From VGEM01 sp033764265 (GTDB lineage: Bacteria; Pseudomonadota; Alphaproteobacteria; Rhodospirillales; Rhodospirillaceae), in assembly GCA_033764265.1 (NCBI GenBank), contig JANRJB010000361.1:1-6918 (forward strand): a stretch of 6,918 nucleotides of DNA, read 5' to 3'. The translations under genes and the position numbers were made by a program. Below, piece by piece: positions 6,236-6,918 of the stretch. Positions within the stretch are counted from its first letter, which is position 1. The number at the start of each line of letters is the position of its first letter. The notes beneath the pieces are model-generated. The model did not search any database, had not been told where the DNA came from, and saw nothing but the letters and a program-made list of their open reading frames with translations.

Positions 6236-6918
6236 GTGGCTCAACGGATCGCCTTGGTCGACGACGACCGCAACATCCTGACCTCGGTGTCGATGATGCT
6301 GGAGGCCGAGGGGTTCAAGATCGCCACCTACCGCGACGGCGCCGAGGCGCTGCGCGGGCTGTTGGCCGATCCGGCCGACCTCGCCATCCTCGACATCAAG
6401 ATGCCGCGCATGGACGGCATCGAGCTGTTGCAGCGGCTGCGCGAGAAGTCCGACATGCCGGTGATCTTCCTGACCTCGAAGGACGACGAGGTGGACGAAC
6501 TTTTGGGCCTGCGCATGGGCGCGGACGACTACATCAAGAAGCCATTCTCGCAGCGGCTCTTGATCGAGCGCATCAAGGCGGTGTTCCGCCGGCTGGAGGC
6601 GCAGAAAGCGCCCGGAGGCACGCTGTCGCAGGGTTCGCTGACCCGGGGCGAGCTGGTGCTGGACCCGGCCCAGCACCTGTGCCTGTGGAAAGGCCAGTCG
6701 GTCAACCTGACGGTCACCGAGTTCCTGATCATCCAGGCGCTGGCGCAACGGCCCGGCCACGTCAAAAGCCGCGACCAGCTGATCGACGCCGCCTACGGCG
6801 AGCACATCTACGTCGACGACCGCACCATCGACAGCCACATCAAACGGCTGCGCAAGAAGTTCCGCGAGATCGACAAGGACTTCTCGCACATCGAAACCTT
6901 GTACGGGGTCGGCTACAA
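6236..6918 (+). CDS. chvI: ChvI response regulator, OmpR/PhoB type (3' end cut by the window edge)
   Basis: ChvI is the DNA-binding response regulator of the ChvG(ExoS)-ChvI system (BvrR in Brucella), which controls envelope, exopolysaccharide and acid-stress genes in alphaproteobacteria. The visible 227 residues contain a receiver domain (about 4-120) with acidic residues Asp9-Asp11, phospho-acceptor Asp53 (LAILDIKMPRMDG), Thr80 and Lys102 (KKPFSQR). A winged-helix domain follows (about 132 to the end) with LTVTEFLIIQALAQRPG at 158-174 and the recognition-helix segment DDRTIDSHIKRLRKKF at 194-209, ending in ETLYGVGY. These blocks, especially the DDDRNILTSVS start, the IFLTSKD segment and the YVDDRTIDSHIKRLRKKF segment, are hallmarks of ChvI rather than of generic PhoB or OmpR proteins. 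The start is GTG with a good ribosome binding site. Family members are about 240 residues, so roughly a dozen are missing beyond the edge. The sensor kinase gene chvG is expected downstream but is not visible. Confidence 0.95.
   Translation, partial: MAQRIALVDDDRNILTSVSMMLEAEGFKIATYRDGAEALRGLLADPADLAILDIKMPRMDGIELLQRLREKSDMPVIFLTSKDDEVDELLGLRMGADDYIKKPFSQRLLIERIKAVFRRLEAQKAPGGTLSQGSLTRGELVLDPAQHLCLWKGQSVNLTVTEFLIIQALAQRPGHVKSRDQLIDAAYGEHIYVDDRTIDSHIKRLRKKFREIDKDFSHIETLYGVGY

Noticed and set aside
6191..6889. Minus-strand open frame of 232 codons opposite chvI
   Set aside because: The plus strand encodes a near-complete ChvI with all receiver and winged-helix motifs. The antisense product is the repetitive Val/Asp/Leu/Gln type expected of a shadow frame.
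1..6918. Search for mobile elements, CRISPR repeats, tRNA or rRNA genes, toxin-antitoxin or phage genes
   Set aside because: No terminal inverted repeats, regularly spaced repeats, tRNA-like cloverleaf or transposase/integrase motifs were seen. The window is almost fully filled by intact chromosomal-type genes of similar base composition.

Overview
This window is a GC-rich stretch with strong G/C preference at third codon positions. It looks like ordinary chromosome from an alphaproteobacterium. The best evidence is the last gene, whose translation matches ChvI, the response regulator of the alphaproteobacterial ChvG-ChvI two-component system, closely along its whole visible length. The family fits Rhizobiales, Rhodospirillales, Sphingomonadales or Caulobacterales; I cannot narrow it further from this sequence.

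Layout from left to right. Bases 1-1353 are the 3' part of polA (DNA polymerase I): the end of the 3'-5' exonuclease domain and the entire polymerase domain. A two-module VOC-fold protein (1354-2316) starts on the base after the polA stop. A TPR-repeat protein (2300-3802), probably exported, overlaps the end of the VOC gene by 17 bases. After a 59-base gap comes a small gene with a strong ribosome binding site (3862-4464), encoding a secreted SnoaL/NTF2-like protein. These four genes share one strand and may be at least partly co-transcribed. The next gene (4483-6006, minus strand) converges on them with only 18 bases between stop codons. It encodes a DASS/SLC13-family transporter with both SNT signatures. 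A 229-base divergent intergenic region follows, containing a perfect 13-base palindrome, and then chvI (6236 to the window end, lacking its last few codons).

How the genes relate. polA is housekeeping, and the three genes behind it have no obvious link to replication, so they probably share transcription rather than function. ChvI normally responds to envelope stress or acidity together with ChvG, whose gene would be expected just beyond the right edge. In several alphaproteobacteria the gene divergent from chvI is pckA; here it is a dicarboxylate/anion transporter.

I see no mobile element, CRISPR array, tRNA, rRNA or clearly novel system. The points worth a second look are the compact polA-VOC-TPR junctions, the VOC protein with a poorly conserved metal site, the palindrome in front of chvI, and the start site of the transporter.
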